Shown: one piece after another, positions 30,345 to 41,595 of the stretch
How positions within the stretch are numbered: position 1 is the stretch's first letter
How the letters are laid out: each line of letters starts with the position of its first letter
Assembly (NCBI GenBank): GCA_963580285.1
Contig: CAUZLF010000220.1
Location: forward strand, 124,001-188,000
DNA from: Lucinisca nassula
Lineage: Eukaryota > Mollusca > Bivalvia > Lucinida > Lucinidae
Reading direction: 5' to 3'
Length of the DNA: 64,000 bases
Notes under the pieces: generated by a model
What the model saw: the letters and a program-made list of their open reading frames with translations, nothing else
Database searches by the model: none
What the model was told of the DNA's origin: nothing
Made by a program: the position numbers and the translations under genes

Positions 30345-30485
30345 CAGCTCTAACTGATTTGTTGAGTAATAAATCACAGTTTGGAGGTCAGTTGTAAAGT
30401 AGATCAAATCACGAGCGTCTAGCGCGCGTGATTTGTCTACTTACAACTGACCGACAAACCACAAACTAGAGCTGATCTATTTCGA
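30345..30485. repeat. Palindromic foldback, same family as 14240-14330
   Basis: The outer arms GATCAGCTCTAACTGATTT / CTAGAGCTGATC and inner arms GGAGGTCAGTTGTAAAGTAG / CTACTTACAACTGACC flank a GCGCGC centre. Confidence 0.8.
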
Positions 30486-31286
30486 TTCTAACAGTCTGAA
30501 AATCGGCAATAATGCTGTTGTTTCCTTCAAAATCCCACAACTTTTCGCCATTGTTAGAAGAAATCCCGCTAAAATTATCGACTGAAACACAGGCATTCAT
30601 ATCCTTTTCTAACGTTTTCGATGCGAAAATATGACGTTACACCGTCTAATGTCAAGGAAGTCGACTAGAAGCCTCATAAATTGGCAGTTTTAATGACGTC
30701 ACTCGTCACGCTCTTTCTTTCCGTGATTTGTTGTAGAATAAACCACAGTTATTTTCCATTGCCCATTGCGCGCTGCGTTAGAATAAACATGTCATCATAT
30801 CATTTCATGGCATGACGTTATTCAGTCTGTAACATCGACGTCATATGGTGAGTTGGTATATGCGACTAGCTCAGACTCAGATCAGCCCGCACCTCCATTA
30901 AATCTATTCAGTTTTCACCGGTGCGTTGGGGGAAATATGTTGAACCTGCCTTTTCCATCGCGCGAAAGCGAAGACAGATGTAACCAAACACCTATCTCCA
31001 TTGCAGGGAAATCAAATCCAAACCCAAGGATTGAGGGATCGAGTCGGAACCTCGGTAAAATCGGTTTTCCGACTTTGTCCCTTAATCTGGGGATTTTGAT
31101 CTCTCAGTTTGCATTGGAGATGGATGCTCGATAACTTTTCTCTTTTCTTACCCACAGTCCTTTGATTAATTTACAGCACGTTTAGTAACGTTTTATAGAA
31201 CATTGGTACCAGAGTTGTAGCAACTAGAGGTATTGAACTTAAATAAGGTGTTGGTCAGAATGTGTGAATGTACATTCTGATGATTT
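30486..31286. other. Unassigned; contains CRE palindrome and a 93-codon frame
   Basis: TGACGTCA is at 30694-30701. The open frame 30853-31134 carries VYATSSDSDQPAPPLN, wording I associate with translated repeats rather than a real protein. No gene is called. Confidence 0.35.
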
Positions 31287-31388
31287 TGTTTGTTTGTTTG
31301 ATTTGAGGTTTAACGTCCCCGTCAATACTATTTAGGTCATTTTTGAGACGTTGCTTCCAATGTTGTGGGAATTTTACCCGACATATAG
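31287..31388 (-). mobile_element. SINE S1, 3' fragment
   Basis: Only the last 100 bp: the (GTTT)n tail to ATTTTACCCGACAT. Confidence 0.8.
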
Positions 31389-31398
31389 ATCTGCACCT

Positions 31399-31612
31399 GC
31401 TTAACCCATTGTATACCAGAGGACTCTTCCATTGATATATGTTGCGCTAAGGGGTGGTAGGCCTATTTTTGCATTCTATTTTCATATTTGGCGGAAAATT
31501 CTGTTAGCAAATAGTGCATGTCCTGATCAGACGCCGGGTTCTGCGGCGTCTGATCTGGGCCTGCACTGTTTAACAAGGTACCCCTTTAGGTGTTTCCCGA
31601 ATACAATGGGTT
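31399..31612. mobile_element. TTAA-type MITE, family Pb
   Basis: Starts TTAACCCATTGTATACCAGA and ends GAATACAATGGGTTA. The hairpin CCTGATCAGACGCCGGGTTC and its inverse lie at 31502-31572. Confidence 0.7.
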
Positions 31613-31694
31613 ACTGTTCGCAAATGGCACATTCAGGTTTTCTCGTCACTCATGATATATACATGTATTTGCAAAAATGGCTAAATGGGACCAC

Positions 31695-31960
31695 TAGCTC
31701 TGTCGGATGATCATATGTCTCGGTATCGATACCTTTCGGGGTAGCAACATCCTTTCGTGGAGATTGATCATATATTCCAATATGCAGTCATACTGTCCCT
31801 TCCACTGATTCAAGATGGGCTTTGTCAGTTTCTGGTGAGAGAATAAGCACTCTAATGGGCAACTTACTATGCATTAGCCTACCTAGAAAATGAATGATTA
31901 GGTAAACTGACCGGCTCATTATGACATAATGTGTTGACTGGTCCATTTAAATGCATTTAT
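31695..31960 (+). mobile_element. SINE, family E (diverged)
   Basis: Begins CTAGCTCTGTCGGATGATCA and runs through GTGGAGATTGATCATATAT to GTGTTGACTGGTCCATTTAA. Confidence 0.7.
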
Positions 31961-32459
31961 TCTTGATTATTGAGGACTATCATTTCATTTCATAATATTA
32001 TGTTGCCCTCAGTGCTGACTGAAGAGAAGTTCTCTGTCTTCAACAGGTAAGGGGCTCCTTTGGGAAAATTTATAGTTGACTAACTGTTGACTTAAGTGTA
32101 CATTATTGATTTTCCCCTTAAGTGCCTCTGTCAGGGGATTCAACAAGAGCAACTAATCACCCTATTAAGGGCTAACTTTGATCTGCTATAGTCAGTATAT
32201 CACAAAGGGCAATAAACAATTATGAACACACTGTGTATGCTACTGCTATAAGAATAAATACCTTTAACTCCAAACAAATAAACATACAAACAAACACCTT
32301 TGTGAATATGAATATCTGACGTCATGGAATGTGAAGGGATTGAAATGAAATAAGCAAGATAAATCTTTTATTTAATACAGATAACATAACTAAAATATAA
32401 CCAAAAGGTATATGCGATTCTATGTGCATCAATTTGCCAGATAAAATCAATCAAACAAT
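31961..32459. other. Unassigned; CRE palindrome at 32317
   Basis: Nothing with a domain or repeat structure is recognised. TGACGTCA is at 32317-32324. Confidence 0.3.
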
Positions 32460-32825
32460 GAATAATAATATTTATCATATGACGTCACGTCTGAGAGTGT
32501 AATAACGCCATGTAATATTTTCGATAATCCACTAGTGGATTAAATATGTAAATTAGCTAGATACGGCCTGTAACGTTACATGTACGTTTAATATTGGCGG
32601 AATATTGACATTTTGTAAAGAATCGTGAATAAAATGCGTTTTTTAATGTCATATGATAAATAGAGTCTTGCATTCGTGCTCGTGTATTATTGAATATATT
32701 AAACTCGTTGAGGAAAAGGGATAAAATGCTCGGCAAAGCCTCGCATTTTATCCTTTTTCCTCAACTCGTTTAATAAATTGAATAATACATGAACACTCAT
32801 GTAAGATCCTCTATATAATAATATA
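32460..32825. mobile_element. Foldback MITE, family F4
   Basis: From TTTATCATATGACGTCACGT to a palindrome at about 32670-32806 with arms CTCGTTGAGGAAAAGGGATA/TATCCTTTTTCCTCAACTCG around a TCGGCAAAGCCTC centre. Its closest relatives fill 45035-46160. Confidence 0.8.
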
Positions 32826-33534
32826 TGCTGTGATGTTAGTACAAGTCAATGCAGCAAACTATAGACGATTTACTTGTCATAAGGTTAACCAGTCCGTGTA
32901 ATAAACTTTAAAGTGTAAACCCCCTTTATACAGAGAAAAGTGATATTCATTTGATCTTTTTCGACACTAAAATCCGACTCAAAATCGTTAAAATTCAGTG
33001 CTGGCAATAAAGATCTCAATCAATCCGAGACCCCCTCTTTGAATTTAGTGTTTATCAAACCACCTCATTTGAACCACAGCTACTATACCCAGGAACCTTC
33101 CCGCATGATATTGCGCACGTGACTATCGCTGACATTCCTCTAAATCCAGGTAACGATCATTTATAGGCACCCTATTCTCTTATCGCTGTAAAATCAGGGT
33201 GCTCTGTAAAATGTGGTTATCTGCAGACATCGACTGATCTTCTGTGCAAACTTGTTTGACATTCGCAAACAGTGTAGCGCCAAATCGGACGCCGAAGATC
33301 GGGGTCCACATTGTTTGCTAAAAGTACAGAAATTAAGAGTTGACCAAAATAGTCTTAAGTCCCCGTTCAAAAATATTTTCAAGCCCTCATTCAGGAACAA
33401 TCGACCCATCAGTGCTGTTAGGTCAGTGTTTTTTATTCTTTTTCTTTTCACAATGTTTGTTTTGTGCCCAAAAAGACCCTTCATAGCTTTGCAGAATCAT
33501 GCACTCATATAGATAGGGTACTAATCACACAGGC
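32826..33534. other. Unassigned; solitary degenerate hairpin module
   Basis: 33262-33325 reads CGCAAACAGTGTAGCGCC... and ends ...TCCACATTGTTTGC, a degenerate form of the hairpin shared by several MITE families, here without recognisable element ends. Confidence 0.5.
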
Positions 33535-33790
33535 GACTGCCGGGGTCGGCAAGATTCTTTCGTGGAGATTGATCATGAAATCTTTTCTATGGTCATTCTC
33601 TTCCTTCCGCTGATTCAAGAAGGGCAGTTGTCAGTTTCTGGCGAAAGAATGTGCACTGTACTGGTTAACCACTTACGTATAAGCCTGTCCAGGAAAAGTG
33701 TGGATAGGTAAACTGACCGACTCAAAAATGACCTGAATAGTGTTGAATGGGCCGTTAAACTACAAAAAAAACACACACACACAAACAAAC
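33535..33790 (+). mobile_element. SINE, family E
   Basis: Body copy closely matching 21395-21635, from TGCCGGGGTCGGCAAGATTC to GGGCCGTTAAACTAC with an A/C-rich tail. The tRNA head is missing. Confidence 0.82.
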
Positions 33791-34553
33791 AAACAGGCGA
33801 AGTGTAGAAGCTCAGGCGTATCTGTACATAAGCAAATTCTCACCACAGCCTTTGCTGTTCCTAGATATGTAGAAGAGGCATTGACGCATCATAGGGATCC
33901 TAAATATTGGGACAGATAGGCCGACAAAACAAACAGTGCAGACCAGATCAGACTGCTTCTGATCAGGGTCTACCCTGTTTCACGTCAGCACCTCTTGTAC
34001 TCCTTAGAAGATCTAGGAACAAATTTATTTATAATTTAAGGAGAACTACAGCAAAGTCTCAGGGTGTCCGAAGTTTAAGGATTTTTACGATACATTCATG
34101 CATTAAGCCTTGCGTCTAGCACTATTTTTAGAGTGCGCATGCCCATTTAAAGAACGATCACTTTAAAGGGTCGGCTCAAAGCTATCTGAATTCGGTTTTG
34201 CGGTCGGTTCAAAGTTATCCCGTACACTGTCTAAGGTTTTCTTCCCTGTTTAGAATTGTATGCTAATGCTTATATGGTCAACAACACGAAAACAGACAAC
34301 ATTATTAAGTACAAAGGTGAAAATACAAAAACTTATACAGTAAAATATGAAAACATAACAATATCTTTTAACTAGATAAATTCTATATTTAACAATTACA
34401 TAACCTTGATTTGTCTAATAGAAGTGCATGTATATACAGGTTACACTATTTTATCTTTCCTCCAAATAACCTCGAAGAACAATGACAACTACGGAGGGAA
34501 ATTGATACACACTTTATTCTAATGCACTTGCGTACCTAACGCGACATCTGATT
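33791..34553. other. Unassigned; hairpin-module fragment at 33928-33985
   Basis: AAACAAACAGTGCAGACCAG and the inverse CAGGGTCTACCCTGTTT mark another copy of the shared hairpin. No gene seen. Confidence 0.4.
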
Positions 34554-34564
34554 TGATCACGTCA

Positions 34565-34732
34565 CTACACGTGGTGTAGTGGTTACGCTACTATCCTTGT
34601 AAACCAGGGGTCGCAGGATCGATCCCTGGCTTCTCCAGACTTTCTGAGTCTTTAAATCGAGGTCCCGTCTCCGTATAACCTTAGTTGTTGGTGGGACGTA
34701 AAAGTCAAACGCCCATCCCCCCACTCCACACG
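34565..34732 (+). mobile_element. tRNA-headed SINE, family A
   Basis: Head with GTGGTGTAGTGGTTACGCTA and B box GGATCGATCCCTGG. An 11-bp perfect duplication, TGATCACGTCA, lies at 34554-34564 and 34733-34743. Confidence 0.9.
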
Positions 34733-34854
34733 TGATCACGTCAAAAAATATATTATTGGAAACCCGACGTCATCAGTATCGTCGCTTTTCATTTTCTGGA
34801 ATTTGGTTCTACGCATCTCATGACGCTTGTCGTTTTCTGCAAAATACTACACTT

Positions 34855-35935
34855 GCACGACCCGCAGAAAAAGCGACCGACTGAAGTCGGTTGATTTCTA
34901 AGAGTGCCCTAAAATCACTGTGTCATTCTGTCGGTCTGTCAGTCTGTCTGTCCGTAACCCGTTTGAAATTTGTGATAGTGACTTAACCGCTTGGAATATT
35001 TAAACAATTTTTGGCATACTGATAGATATCAATGAGATCTAACCAATGAACTTGCGAAATATTACATTCCATTTAGTATAGCCTCGTCGAGGCGAAAAAT
35101 GTGAAAATTTTCGAACTGCTTCTCCTCGGAAACCGTTAGGCCGATTAAAGTCAAATTTCATATGGAGCCTCTATGGGATGGGGGAAACCAAAATTTGCTC
35201 ATGGGGTCCAGGTCACATGACCAAAATGGCCGCCAAGCCATATATGGTCTGTCTGTTTGTCCGTCCGTAACCCGTTTGTGAAAATTGGTGATAGTGACTT
35301 AACCGCTTGGAATATTTAAACATTTTTTGGCATACTGATAGATATCAATGAGATCTAACCAATGAACTTGCGAAATATTACATTCCATTTAGTATAGCCT
35401 CGTCGAGGCGAAAAATGTGAAAATTTTCGAACTGCTTCTCCTCGGAAACCGTTGGGCCGATTGAAGTCAAATTTCATATGGGGCCTCTATGGGATGGGGG
35501 ATGGGGGAAACCAAAATTTGCTCATGGGTCCAGGTCACATGACCAAAATGGCCGCCAAGCCAAATATGGTAAAAACCCTTCAAAAATAGTCTACTCCAGA
35601 ACCACTGGGCAGATTTCCACGAAACTTGATAAATAGCATCTGTAACGTGGGCCCATCATAAATTGCTAAAATGGTGACCCTGGGTTGATCTTGACCTTCT
35701 TTGTGCCTAGGTCAAACTTTGACACCTATGCTTTTGTTTTGGAAAAGTGAGAATGCATTTTATCCTGCAAACAATTCAGAATACAGTACTAAAGTATAAG
35801 ATATATTTTTGCTCCTTACGATAAGGCGCATTTATTGGGGGAACCGTTTTAGGTCCAGGTCACATGACCAAAATGGCCGCCATACCCATATATGGTAACA
35901 CTCATAAAGCTAAAAGCATCCGGCGGGTCGTGCAC
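34855..35935. mobile_element. TIR element with a ~305-bp internal duplication
   Basis: The ends GCACGACCCGC and GCGGGTCGTGC are inverted and flanked by ACTT on both sides. Inside, 34955-35260 is repeated as 35262-35575, including GTCCGTAACCCGTTTG, AACCGCTTGGAATATTT and CAGGTCACATGACCAAAATG. No open reading frame. It resembles the minisatellite-cored transposons at 62245-63595, in an early stage of repeat growth. Confidence 0.7.
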
Positions 35936-35954
35936 TTCAGCTGAAGCACTGGTT

Positions 35955-36165
35955 TTTACCTTATTTCAAAACAACCGAATAAGTGCATAGAATCTGGATA
36001 TTTGTGTTAAAAATTGTGTATTGGTGAAGTAAATCTGCGGTTTTTCGATCAGAAATTTCGTTTTACGGCGCCGTTAAACGAAATGTCCGCCCGTAAAACT
36101 ACCGATTTACTACCCCAATTAACAATGTTTAATACATTTATCGCATTATTTCTGACAAAATCATA
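35955..36165. repeat. Foldback MITE, family F2
   Basis: Palindromic around TTTACGGCGCCGTTAAACG, with the GAATAAGTGCATAGAAT end seen in the other F2 copies. Confidence 0.6.
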
Positions 36166-36867
36166 TATTGCCGTACGAGTCAGAAGGGTATTATCAACGT
36201 GGTTCTACAATACATGTTTTACCCTTTCAACACAGGCACATGATATTCAAAATGTGTATATCAGACGAGGCGGCAGGTAACTAGCAGCCTACCAGCTGCC
36301 TCACGAGCTGCTACATCAGGATATGCACAATTTGCCACTCTGTCATTGATGTCGACTAAAACCTTTACTGACAAACATAGGGTTAGCCAAATTCACGGAT
36401 GGAAGATTCGGTTTCATAAACGATCTTGGGGAATCGCAGCTTATTTACCACAGATAAATAAAATATGTAGTTAATATGAAGTTGTTCTCTGAACTTTCTC
36501 CATCAAAGATTATTTACCATGATAGTATCACTGTTACTTCTCGTCACACAGACCTACAATACGATGGTTAATTATGTTTGTGGAATGTTGTATTTTCTCA
36601 ACAAGACCTCATAGCTCCAGATTAATGAAGAGGTTCGTCATTGCTTTTTAGAAATACGTCCTGGTTACTTGTTAAATCGCCTCCTTTAGGTGATTCTAAC
36701 AAGCACCAGCTATAAATGATTTAAAGGAGATACAAGAAAACCTGTCAACAGATCAGCCGCCTCACCTGGTGCTATTGGAATCTATGATTTCTTGTAATTC
36801 CTTGGAAGGTGTAAAGGGATCTGATTAAAGAAAAGAAAACGCTTTAAATAATTTCATAGTTTGTGTG
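36166..36867. other. Unassigned
   Basis: The only recognisable piece is a degenerate F1-type hairpin, TTAAATCGCCTCCTTTAGGT, at about 36672-36705. Confidence 0.3.
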
Positions 36868-37382
36868 CGCCCCCGCCAATCGGGGCTTTGAGAAATAGAT
36901 TGGGCTGCATGGTGCTTTAGCAGAGAGCTAAAACCGATCGAACTTGAGTACTGGCACACCACCTGTAAGCCTGCCCTGGAATGGTGGTGCGAGTCGGATT
37001 GCTGCTTAAATCCTAAGGGTTGATTAGGGTTGTAGGGGATGAGATTTTTGTTTGGGTTTTACGGCCCTTTCAAGATTATTTCACTCATATCGAGATCGAT
37101 CGTTAATCAGAGGTGGGCGAAAACCGGAGTACCCGGAGATAAACCACCTGTCCTTCCGTTGCATAACTTGGCGTCTCACATGTGACCCGAGCGAGGCTCG
37201 AACCACAGCGGTGAAAGACCTAATGCTCAAGAGTCAGCGCTATTAACCACTAGGCCACGGAGGCCCATGTAGGGGATGAGATATAATTTCATTTAAAAGA
37301 TTTAAAAATCGGAAGCAATGTGCTCAAATGATCTACTTAATGTTGATAGGGACGTAAAACCTCAATACAAACAAACAAACAA
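36868..37382 (+). mobile_element. SINE S1 interrupted by SINE B
   Basis: S1 5' part 36868-37045 and 3' part 37268-37382 with a (CAAA)n tail. A family B SINE sits between them. Confidence 0.88.
37046..37267 (-). mobile_element. tRNA-headed SINE, family B, inside S1
   Basis: On the - strand it begins GGGCCTCCGTGGCCTAGTGG (tRNA-like A box) and carries B box GTTCGAGCCTCG. A perfect 15-bp duplication, TGTAGGGGATGAGAT, is at 37031-37045 and 37268-37282. Confidence 0.93.
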
Positions 37383-37437
37383 AGTCTGTGTTTCAACTGA
37401 CATGCCAAACACAACCTGTATGACCCCAAGTGGAATC

Positions 37438-37667
37438 TTAACGCTCTGCATGCTGGGTATTTTTCGCAGCAGACGATATTTTGAGACATTTTTTTTCTAA
37501 TTTTTCCAAGAAAACAGGACTCGATATCTCATGCAAATTGTCTCCTATATTTTTCTCAGAAAACAGGACACGAGATCTCATGCAAAATTTGCATGCCTAT
37601 TTTCTTGAAAAAAAAAAAAGAAAAATATCAACAACTTGTCGTCTGCTGATCCGCAGAGAGAATGGTA
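37438..37667. mobile_element. TTAA-type palindromic MITE, family Pc
   Basis: Starts TTAACGCTCTGCATGCTGGG, the inverse of the 17768 end. It contains TCTCATGCAAATTGTCTCCT palindromes and ends near GAGAGAATGGTAAAG. Confidence 0.75.
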
Positions 37668-38029
37668 AAGCTCAAGACTTATAATATGGCTCACATGCAC
37701 CGACCATGAAAACTATTGACATTATACAATGTAGCTTACAAAAAAATGTTAACATTAATTTTTGCAGATGAACACAACCCATTGAAACAGTGGTCATTAT
37801 GTGTACTTTAACAATATTTAGATCGCATTTACATGTATTTACATATTTGCAGTTCAGCCCTTGAAGAGAGACCTCTGCAAATTTAGTGGTTGGCAGATTA
37901 AGGGTTAATATAAAATAACACATATTATGACAAATTTCGTCAGTATTTTAAGATTTTTCAGGAATCGTTTTGTTCCTAGTTCAAAGCACAATAACAACTT
38001 CTGATATACTTTTCAGTAAGAGCATGCTG
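37668..38029. other. Unassigned, leads into the minisatellite
   Basis: No recognised feature. Confidence 0.3.
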
Positions 38030-39415
38030 GTTGGTATGCTTTCTGTTGTGCCTATTCTCATTACTTATTTTTGTTTGCTCTTCCTCTTGCTGCCATTTGT
38101 AGCAAGTTCTGTTGTGCCTGTTCTCATTACTTATTTTTGTTTGTTCTTCCTCTTGCTGCCATTTGTAGCAAGTTCTGTTGTGTCTGTTCTCATTACTTAT
38201 TTCTGTTTGTTCTTCCTCTTGGTGTCATTTGTAGCAAGTTCTGTTGTGCCTGTTCTCATTACTTATTTTTGTTTGCTCTTCCTCTTGGTGCCATTTGTAG
38301 CAAGTTCTGTTGTGCCTGTTCTCATTACTTATTTTTGTTTGTTCTTCCTCTTGCTGCCATTTGTAGCAAGTTCTGTTGTGCCTGTTCTCATTACTTATTT
38401 CTGTTTGTTCTTCCTCTTGGTGTCATTTGTAGCAAGTTCTGTTGTGCCTGTTCTCATTACTTATTTTTGTTTGTTCTTCCTCTTGCTGCCATTTGTAGCA
38501 AGTTCTGTTGTGCCTGTTCTCATTACTTATTTCTGTTTGTTCTTCCTCTTGGTGTCATTGGTATCAAGTTCTGTTGTGCCTGTTCACATGACTTATTTTT
38601 GTTTGCTCTTCTTCTTGTAGTCATTGGTATCAAGTTCTGTTGTGCCTGTTTTCATAACTTATTTTTGTTTGCTTTTCTTCTTGGTGCCATTGGTATCAAG
38701 TTCTGTTGTGCCTGTTCTCATTACTTATTTTTGTTTGCTCTTCCTCTTGGTGTCATTGGTATCAAGTTCTGTTGTGCCTCTCATGACTTATGTTTGTTTG
38801 GTCTTCATCTTGGTGCCATTGGTATCAAGTTCTGTTGTGCCTCTCATGACTTATTTCTGTTTGCTCTTCCTCTTGGTGTCATTGGTAGCAATTTATGTTG
38901 TGCCTATTCTCGTTACTTATTTTTGTTTGCTCTTCCTCTTGGTGTCATTGGTAGCAAGTTCTGTTGTGCCTGTTATCATTACTTATTTTTGTTTGCTCTT
39001 CCTCTTGGTGTCATTGGTATCAAGTTCTGTTGTGTCTGTTTTCATAACTTATTTTTGTTTGCTATTCCTCTTGGTGCCATTGGTATCAAGTTCTGTTGTG
39101 TCTGTTTTCATTACTTATTTTTGTTTGTTCTTCCTCTTGGTGCCATTGGTAGCAAGTTCTGTTGTGTCTGTTTTCATAACTTATTTTTTTTTTGCTATTC
39201 CTCTTGGTGTCATTGGTATCAAGTTCTGTTGTGTTTATTTTCATAACTTATTTTTGTTTGCTATTCCTCTTGGTGCCATTGGTATCAAGTTCTGTTGTGT
39301 CTGTTTTCATGACTTATTATTGTTTGCTCTTCCTCTTGGTGTCATTGGTAGCAAGTTCTGTTGTGTCTGTTCTTTTTACTTATTTTGTTTGCTCTTCCTC
39401 TTGGTGTCATTGGCA
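38030..39415 (+). repeat. 66-bp minisatellite, ~21 units, open in several frames
   Basis: Unit of 66 bp containing TGCCTGTTCTCATTACTTAT, GTTTGCTCTTCCTCTTGG and TAGCAAGTTCTGTTG. Because 66 is divisible by 3, three + frames stay open for hundreds of codons. One gives a 22-residue hydrophobic repeat (VVPVLITYFCLLFLL... type) from 37970 to 39430 with a single TAG at 38618-38620. The units fall into two classes, TTTGTAGCA (first half) and TTGGTATCA/TTGGTAGCA (second half), showing block-wise expansion. Parallel open frames and the absence of exon signals argue for a noncoding satellite. A retrozyme begins just downstream. Confidence 0.88.
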
Positions 39416-39485
39416 GCTTGTGTTCTGTGATTCTGGCGCTTCCTGGTCATCTTCATTTGTATTTTGTGTACACTGTATTTGCCGA

Positions 39486-39795
39486 TGTGGTGTATTCCTT
39501 GCTTCCAAAGGACAACCCTTTTATATAACATATTTAACGTCACTAGTAGCTGGTGTCAAGTGAATATGTGGCGGCCGTAAAACGTCTCCCTGTTTGTATC
39601 ATATTGTTGTTTATATTTTCTTGACCTTTGGGATCATTGATTTCATTGTGGAATTTTAAAAATATTTCAGGGTCTCCGATGAGGCCTAATTGGCCGAAAC
39701 TAGCTAGTCTGGCCCAGAAACATGTACACCCCAGACCTTCAATTCTGTGGCGTGTTCCTTGCTTCCAAAGGATTGCCTTTTATAGAACAAATTTG
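39486..39795 (+). mobile_element. Retrozyme, one unit plus start of a second
   Basis: Unit 39486-39740 begins GTGGTGTATTCCTTGCTTCC. The second starts at 39749 with GTGGCGTGTTCCTTGCTTCC and stops at about 39795. It contains GTGGCGGCCGTAAAACGTCT and TTGACCTTTGGGATCATTG, as in the other units. A hammerhead lies at its end. Confidence 0.82.
39670..39715 (+). ncRNA. Hammerhead ribozyme, one core substitution
   Basis: GGGUCU, CCGAUGA (U4 to C in the CUGAUGA core), stem II GGCC-UAAUU-GGCC, GAAA, stem III from palindromic ACUAGCUAGU, GUC (cleavage after 39709), UGGCCC closing stem I with one mismatch. The fold is intact but the core change probably reduces or abolishes cleavage. Confidence 0.75.
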
Positions 39796-40249
39796 AGGTC
39801 ACATTGACCAACCCCCCAAAAATTATGATATTATGTATGTTCAACGATATAGTGTAGGATGATCCTCGTCATGGCGCAACATAGCATTTCATGGGATGTG
39901 TGTTGGTTATACGATGCTGTCCGACGCTTTCTGTTTTTTTTTTTTTTGTTGTTGTTTTGTTTTTGTTTTTGTTTTTTCGCAAAATGATGTTATTATAGTG
40001 TTAACTATTAAAACTGATCGCAAATTTCGTGTTCAGATGCTGTCGCCAGAAAACCAAAATAAGTAAACCATTTAACTTCATGTTCCCAAATGAAAATGTT
40101 TCAAGACTGTACATCTCATGGTGATGGAAATCTAACTCAAACGGGAGGCTAACTATCTAAACATGCTATTAAATGATACAATGGCATATTATGAGGTACC
40201 AAAAGTTTAAACAAAACCACCTGCCGTCCGATGAACCAGCACAGATAAA
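39796..40249. other. Unassigned; (TTTTTG)n run
   Basis: A T-rich/TTTTTG run lies at about 39937-39977. No gene recognised. Confidence 0.4.
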
Positions 40250-40251
40250 TA

Positions 40252-41013
40252 TACCCGACAAAATAAAAAACGCACACAGTAGGATTTTCCCGTTAAGTTT
40301 ACCTTTTTAGGTTCAACTTTAACCATCGATAAATTCCTTATAAGTGGTCGAAATCGATTGAAATTTCAGCATGGCATAGATTGACATCCGTACATTTCAC
40401 ACGCACGAAATTTTGATTCTTTGTCACCGTTGAATAAGTTTTCCATGATCATATCTAAACCTGCTGAGTACATGGAGTTTCGACTGTTTATGTGTGTATG
40501 GATATCGTTTCTTTGCCTTCCAACAGGATAACGCACGAGCGCACACAGCCAGAATATCACACGACTTCCTAAATTCCCAAAACACTCTACATTGGCCATT
40601 TAGAAGCCCCGATGTGTCCCCCTTAGAGCATGTTTGGGGCATTCTTGGACGTAAGAAAACGCCACCAGGTTGGAACAAGTCAGCAGATGATTGCGGCTTT
40701 GCATCGCGAATGGAATGCAATTCCTCAGAATGACATCGGAAACATCATTGGGTCAATGCGTCGGCGATGTACAGCGTGTCTTAATGCTGAAGGTGGACAT
40801 ACTTCCTATTGAAATGGTTGTGACGTTTGATTTTGACCCATCCCTACTTCAAGACCGATAACTTACTCCAGTTAAGACCAAATCAAATGAAATTTGGGCA
40901 TAGACTGTTAGATCATTGTACCTCAGATCTGTTTAAATAAAAGTTCTGAAGTATTTGTTATAATTCTGAAAAACGACACAACCTGCTGTGTGCGTTTTTT
41001 ATTTTGTCGGGTA
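40252..41013 (+). mobile_element. Internally deleted Tc1/mariner element with intact TIRs
   Basis: The 32-bp terminal inverted repeats (40252-40283 and 40982-41013, starting TACCCGACAAAATAAAAAAC) differ at one position and are flanked by TA duplications. The 762-bp length and coding content show that most of the transposase is deleted. What remains is the C-terminal catalytic part: FQQDNARAHTA (second catalytic Asp, near 40525) and SPDVSPLEHVWGILG (near 40610-40655, with the third acidic residue of a DD34E triad). A frameshift near 40660 follows, then REWNAIPQNDIGN continues to a stop at 40810-40812. The well-preserved TIRs mean it could still be cross-mobilised by an intact relative. Confidence 0.93.
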
Positions 41014-41399
41014 TATATACATTCTGTGTGAATAGAATTTCCGTCTTAAATCTAGCCAAAGTCCACTTCGAAATAAGGGGCTTTCAGGTTTGGCTAGCTA
41101 ATTTATTTATTTATTCCCTTTAAACTACCGTAGCATAAGAACAATATGTATTAACACCGTTTTCTCGTTCAAATTATAACATACGAAAGAGCTGTTTGCA
41201 GCATATTAACATACAGGAATGTTAGTGATATCGACAAGTAACAATGATATTAAGATACAAATACAACGGGGATATATGTACAGATATGCTTTTCAGAGCC
41301 CCTTTTGCTTTGCTATATATATACAGTTAACGCAGGTAACTTGTGATTTGCCAGTTTGATTTCTGGTCAAATGCTTACACAACTGACCATGATTCCCGT
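41014..41399. other. Unassigned
   Basis: No recognised feature beyond an ATTT run near 41100. Confidence 0.3.
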
Positions 41400-41595
41400 G
41401 ATCAAATAGGGGATAACTGTATTTAAAATTGTCATTTAGGTAGGTGAATCGGCGATTTTACGATCGAAAATTTCGTGTTACGGCGCGTCTCCGTAAAATG
41501 GATTTCGCAACCATACAACCGACGCTTAGCTCCCCAAATGACAATTCTGAACACAGTCATCCGCATTCTAATGCACTTATCCGAATGTTTGTTAA
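41400..41595. repeat. Foldback MITE, family F2
   Basis: Palindromic arms GGATAACTGTATTTAAAATT and its inverse AATGACAATTCTGAACACAG flank TTTCGTGTTACGGCGCGTC. It ends at GCATTCTAATGCACTTATCC. Confidence 0.65.

Noticed and set aside
30853..31134. 93-codon open frame that could be an exon
   Set aside because: Its peptide resembles translated repeats (SSDSDQPA wording). There are no convincing splice sites and no domain.
37970..39430. 216-, 268- and 391-codon frames encoding hydrophobic repeats
   Set aside because: They are parallel frames of one 66-bp minisatellite. All + frames stay open because the period is a multiple of three. There is no start context, splice site or unique sequence.
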